A program made the translations under genes and the position numbers. Shown piece by piece: positions 60,282 to 64,000 of a DNA stretch of 64,000 bases (the stretch's first letter is position 1; each line of letters begins with the position of its first letter). The stretch lies in contig JAGTTD010000022.1 in assembly GCA_018398585.1 (NCBI GenBank), positions 5,586,001 to 5,650,000 on the forward strand. The letters run 5' to 3'. The stretch comes from Simmondsia chinensis (lineage: Eukaryota; Streptophyta; Magnoliopsida; Caryophyllales; Simmondsiaceae). The notes beneath the pieces are model-generated. The model searched no databases, had not been told where the DNA came from, and worked only from the letters and a program-made list of their open reading frames with translations.

Positions 60282-61396
60282 TTACAGGATGAAACTGTGG
60301 ATAAGAAGTATGTTACCACCCTGAGGAGCAAAGCCAATGTGAGGTGGCCGAAACGGCATGTAAAAAGGACGCATGGGCCATGGCATCCCCCTGTAATTCA
60401 AACCCCACATGTTCTGCATCCATGAATTTCCATAACCACGTCCATTACGGCCCCGACCACGGCCATTACCTCGGCCCCCACGACCACAGCCATTACCTCG
60501 ACCATTACCAGACTGATTTCCATAACCAAGCATATGTGAAGTTTGATGAGCAGGAAATGCAACGGGCTACTTCGAGGCAGCTACTTGCGGCTGCTGCTGT
60601 TGCTGTGTCACTGCGGCCACTGGTGGTGGCAGCTGGGCCACCTCGGTGGTCCCAGTAGCAAGGAGAAGAGTTGGGGCACTTGCGTTAGCATTCTTAAGAT
60701 GAGATTCTTCGTTCATTAATATTGACCTGGCCTCAATAAATGATGGAAAAGGAGCTCTAAACGTAATAGAGGTACAAGAAGCATGAAAATCTTTATCATC
60801 AGAGAGACCATCCACAGCAGCTAAAACCATATCCACGTCGGAAACAGAGGCATGTACAGATATGATATTATCAGCCAGGGGCTTAATTTTTGTGAGATAT
60901 GCTAACATGAAAAGATTTCCCTTCTTAATATTGGCCAATTCTCGCTTATATTGCAATTGGCGTGACTGAGCAAAATCAGTAAACAGTTTAGAGATAGAAC
61001 TCCAAAGAGAGGCACCAGTTAAATCATCATCATCATCATCATCACACACAGCACTAGTAAGGTCAGAGCAAATAGTACCAAGTATCTAAGAGATAAGGAG
61101 ATTGTCAACCTGTCTCCAGTAGCGGTAGGTAGGATCTGAAATTACGGGAGGGAGGGAGGAGCCATCAAGATGGTCATCAATAGCATAGCCCCGACAGGCT
61201 GAGAGAAAAAAGCGGTGACATACCAAGTAGGTTGATGGATCAGTTAAATTAAGGGTAGATGATATATGTTGGCGGACATTAGAGACGCTGAATGGTGTGG
61301 GAAGGGAGAGAGTTCTAGCACTCGGGTGTGGTGGCGAGTGGCGTTGCAGGAATGCCGGTACTTAGAGAGACAAACGAAGAGGTTGCTTCAGCCATA
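60282..61396 (-). pseudogene. Copia-3 gag, interrupted
   Basis: Starts MAEATSSFVSLS (61396). Fragments TLSLPTPFSVSNVRQHISSTLNLTD and GYAIDDHLDG precede an in-frame stop near 61085. The longest block (60567-61049) has SLWSSISKLFTDFAQSRQLQYKRELANIKKG. It includes a run of seven Asp from an (ATC)n repeat and a poly-Gln tract. A separate frame (60282-60533) encodes a Gly/Arg-rich region (GRGNGRGRGRNGRGYG) that takes the place of the zinc knuckle, then NMWGLNYRGMPWPM. The capsid-like protein packages element RNA in active relatives. Confidence 0.82.
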
Positions 61397-61541
61397 GAGA
61401 GAGAAAGAGAGAGGAGAGGCGTAGCAAAGTGGGGTTAGGATTAGGGTTAGGGCTGTGGCGGCGGCTGGGTTAGTGCGTCTAGTGTTAGGGTTGCGGCTAG
61501 GGTTTGCCTTTACGAGAGGGCTTGGGAGAGCTCTGATACCA

Positions 61542-61713
61542 TGAAAAAATGAGAAGCACACATAGAGTAGTGGACCTCTCGTATATTTATAAGGAATACA
61601 TAGGATTACAATTGAAGGAAACATATCCTAAATATTCTAACCATAATACAATATATTCTAATTATATTTACCAAATACAATATACTATAACCATAACACA
61701 ATATATTCTAACA
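61542..61713 (-). repeat. Short LTR of Copia-3 (172 bp)
   Basis: On the minus strand it starts tgttagaatat and ends cattttttca, with a TATA box (ccttataaatatacg, 61579-61593). The primer site follows with no gap. Unusually short for a plant Copia LTR; an ataatatattcta-like word repeats inside it. Confidence 0.78.
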
Positions 61714-62021
61714 CCCTTAACTTCTAATATATATTAAAGACGCCCCCCCAAATTATTAATGATGATTAATTTAATCCCCCTAACGATAAATAAAATTGTT
61801 CTCCAAATCTATGAAGGATTAGGAAAACTGGAAAACTATTTTCCAACTTCTATAATTGGAAAACTAGACTGCTAAACACGTTTTTCAGTTTTTTTAGTTT
61901 TTCGGGAAAATTTTCCTGAAAAATGAAAAATTCTCTATTATTAAACAGGTCCTATGTTTTCAAAAATTTGCTTTGGGTGACCAACTTATTCATTTTAAGC
62001 CATTTAGATGACTAAAAGAAA
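61714..62021. other. No gene recognised between Copia-3 and the L1 tail
   Basis: AT-rich sequence with no element ends noted apart from those of the flanking elements. Confidence 0.5.
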
Positions 62022-64000
62022 CTTTTTTTTTTTTTTTTGCCAAACGGCAAGAGCTGATACATTAACCCAAAACTGAAATTCAAGAACAAAGAACCAAAAA
62101 GATTCACCAAAAACCCCAACAAAAACACCTACTAACACTCATCGAGCCCCTCAATCCTAAAACAAAAAATTTAACCGACACCAAATTTGGATAACTATGG
62201 ACCGAACCAACTCATCCTCATGCCTCTTGCAGCCAAGAAAAATCCTTCTATTCCGCTCTAGCCAGAGATTATAAACAGTAACAGTAGTAGCTATTCTCTT
62301 TGCAACGCTTCGTCTTTTTCGATTACGGACTTTAAATCCAAGCCACTCCATAATTTGTCGAAGTTCTTGTCCCTTGGGTTATCTGAAATTGAACTGCAAT
62401 AGTCTTCCATACGAAGGAGGAGAACTCACAGTCAAAGAACAAATGAGGGAGGATCTCACACTCCCTTTCACATAAAACACACCTACTCGGGAAAGACCAA
62501 CCAATCCTATGGAGTCGATCCTCTATAGAGAGCCCATCAAATAGTGCCTCCCAAAGACAAAAGCTGTGTTGAGGTATGTTAGCTCCCCACACCAAGCGGC
62601 GCCAGTGCTACACCCTTCCATGAATACGCAGCTGCTCATATATCAAACCCATCCACACCGCAGCTAAGCAAAGTTCGAATGCCACCCTCACTGTCACCAC
62701 ATCTATCAATCCACAGATGTCTGCACTTCAAAAGAGCTTTCCAAAATGCAGAATCATGAGCTCGACTTTTGACTGTCCAAATACTCTCCCTCTTCAGATA
62801 AAAACCATGCATCCATTTCACCCAAAGGACATTCCTCTTATGGTGAATATCCCATAGGAGTTTTACAAAATAAGCAGTATTCCAAGCATCTAACTGTTTG
62901 ACCCGAAGCCCACCTTCCTCCTTTGAGAGACACACGTCTCCATGCGAACGGGACCATCCAACGACCATCAACACCTTCTCCCCCTTTCCACAAAAGATGC
63001 GAAGATATTGTCTAAATTTGTTGAATTATCGAGGGGGGGAAGAGGAAAACATTACACCATCCCAATGTACCACCCAAAACCGACTTTAGAAGTTCTAATT
63101 GGCCAGCAGTAGATAACCCCCTAGCATTCCACCCATCAACTTTATCTCGAATTTGCTCAATCAGTGGACCATATTGACCAACTAATAAACGAGCCAGGGC
63201 AATTGGGATCCCAAGATATCGCAAGGGAAAAGACAGCTCTTTAAATCCAAGGTCTTCAGGGAGATATCTTTTTTTACCCTTAGGAACCCCAGCAAAGCAT
63301 ATCCCAGACTTAAGTGCATTTGGTTCTAATCCCAACACCCTCACAAAGAACATTACTGTGTTCCAAAGGGATTGGACAGATTCTCGGTCACCCCGTGAAA
63401 ATAGCAATAAATCGTCCGCAAATGTAACATAAGTAATACCCAATCGCTTACACTTAGGATGAAACGAGAAGTGCGGCTGCCTCGTTCTTCTCTGAAGCAT
63501 ACACGAAAGGTATTCCATACGCAGAAGGAATAGATGAGGAGAGATCTGGTCACGCCCCCGCTTGAAAAATCCATATAACCCCCCATTAAACTGAAGCGAA
63601 AAGGAAGCAGAGGAAATACATTCACTGATCCACCTAAAAAATCGAGCAGGGAATCCCAACCGATTCAGCAAATCAAACAAGAAGGGCCACGCAACAGAGT
63701 CATACGCCTTCCGAATGTTTATCTTCATAAAACGTTGGGGGGAAATATGCTTCCGATTATAGTGTTTGATAATCCCATTACTCAGAATGATGTTATCAAA
63801 AATAACCCTCCCTTTTACAAAAGCAGCTCGGGCCTGATCTGCAAGCTTACCCAAGACCTTTTCCAGCCGAGTGGAGGGGAGTTTCGATATGATCTTGTAC
63901 ACAACATTGCAACAAGAAATGGGCCTATATTCACTCATTGATGACAGACTTTCAGGTTTTGGAATCAAGGAGATCGCAGGAGCATTGAAAGATTTTAGGA
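62022..64000 (-). mobile_element. L1-type LINE, 3' part (continues beyond the window)
   Basis: The poly-T run at 62022-62038 is the poly-A tail on the minus strand. To its right, RT and the zinc-finger C-terminus of an L1 ORF2 read leftward. The 5' part lies outside the window, so the target duplication cannot be confirmed. Confidence 0.85.
62157..63999 (-). pseudogene. L1 ORF2 reverse transcriptase and zf-RVT region, inactivated
   Basis: RT (63968-63012) has EYRPISCCNVVYKIISK, AAFVKGRVIFDNIILS, MKINIRKAYDSVAW, TYVTFADDLLLFSRG (catalytic motif) and LRYLGIPI. The first Asp of the usual MKIDIRKAYD block is Asn here (gac to aac), which removes a metal-binding residue. After a stop and frameshift near 62990, EEGGLRVKQLDAWNTAYFVKLLWDI (62950-62880) follows. 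The zf-RVT finger CLWEALFDGLSIEDRLHRIG...CVLCERECEILPHLFFDC comes next, then VYNLWLERNRRIF at the C-terminus. The AP endonuclease domain would lie beyond the window. Confidence 0.88.

Larger units (their letters stand above)
57906..61713 (-). mobile_element. Copia-3: Ty1/Copia element, truncated in RT
   Basis: Minus-strand order: a 172-base LTR (61542-61713), a primer site tggtatcagagctctccc (61524-61541), gag, protease, integrase and the first half of RT. The element is then cut at about 57906. It is less decayed than the other Copia copies: protease-integrase is one 473-codon open frame. Its 3' LTR is missing, so a target duplication cannot be tested. Confidence 0.88.

Noticed and set aside
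61430..61510. Telomere-like ttaggg words
   Set aside because: Only a few irregular gggttagg copies within the Copia-3 leader; not the plant TTTAGGG array.

Overview
This window is plant nuclear DNA, most likely from a eudicot. It is AT-rich, has spliced genes, and is almost entirely built from nested transposable elements: Ty1/Copia and Ty3/Gypsy LTR elements, L1- and RTE-type non-LTR elements, and Mutator-like, CACTA-like and hAT-type DNA transposons. I see no bacterial-style operon, CRISPR array or RNA gene. Species cannot be named from the sequence.

Layout: 0.4-1.5 kb is a non-autonomous Mutator-like element (MULE) with its target duplication. 2.6-4.5 kb holds CACTA-like ends. 5.4-13.1 kb is a decayed Copia pol, then an LTR element on the minus strand whose LTR was invaded by a short pol-less LTR element (10615-12533). 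13.3-16.5 kb contains an Athila/Tat-type LTR end, a Copia LTR and an RNase H tail. 16492-21517 is a complete but dead Copia element (Copia-1) with matching 5-bp target duplications. 23-25 kb carries a hAT MITE and a truncated RTE element. 25.5-34.1 kb is a non-autonomous MULE-like element split by a 7.3-kb MULE (25645-32980) that carries two genes on one strand: a decayed mudrA-type transposase and a spliced plant-mobile-domain (PMD) gene. 35.7-36.2 kb is a non-LTR insertion with a 31-bp target duplication. 36.4-43.3 kb is a tandem duplication (MULE-type MITE + spacer + solo LTR) broken by Copia-2. 44.6-48.5 kb is an LTR-like region with a ~200-bp tandem array and a separate 38-bp minisatellite.

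The one host gene I can support is at 48741-54535 on the minus strand. It is a complete six-exon GT90 (rumi-type) O-glucosyltransferase gene predicted to encode 517 residues, with a sense-oriented Copia LTR in intron 3. To its right are a Gypsy protease remnant fused to the broken reverse transcriptase of Copia-3 (57.9-61.7 kb), and an L1 element that runs off the window.

The most notable system is the two-gene MULE and its relatives. At least four elements here share one terminal design: repeated ~30-bp AT-rich units, in two cases an ACTGTAG block, then a CG-rich palindrome. One of them carries transposase plus PMD. Most gene-killing substitutions I could place are C-to-T or G-to-A transitions, as expected for methylated, silenced elements.
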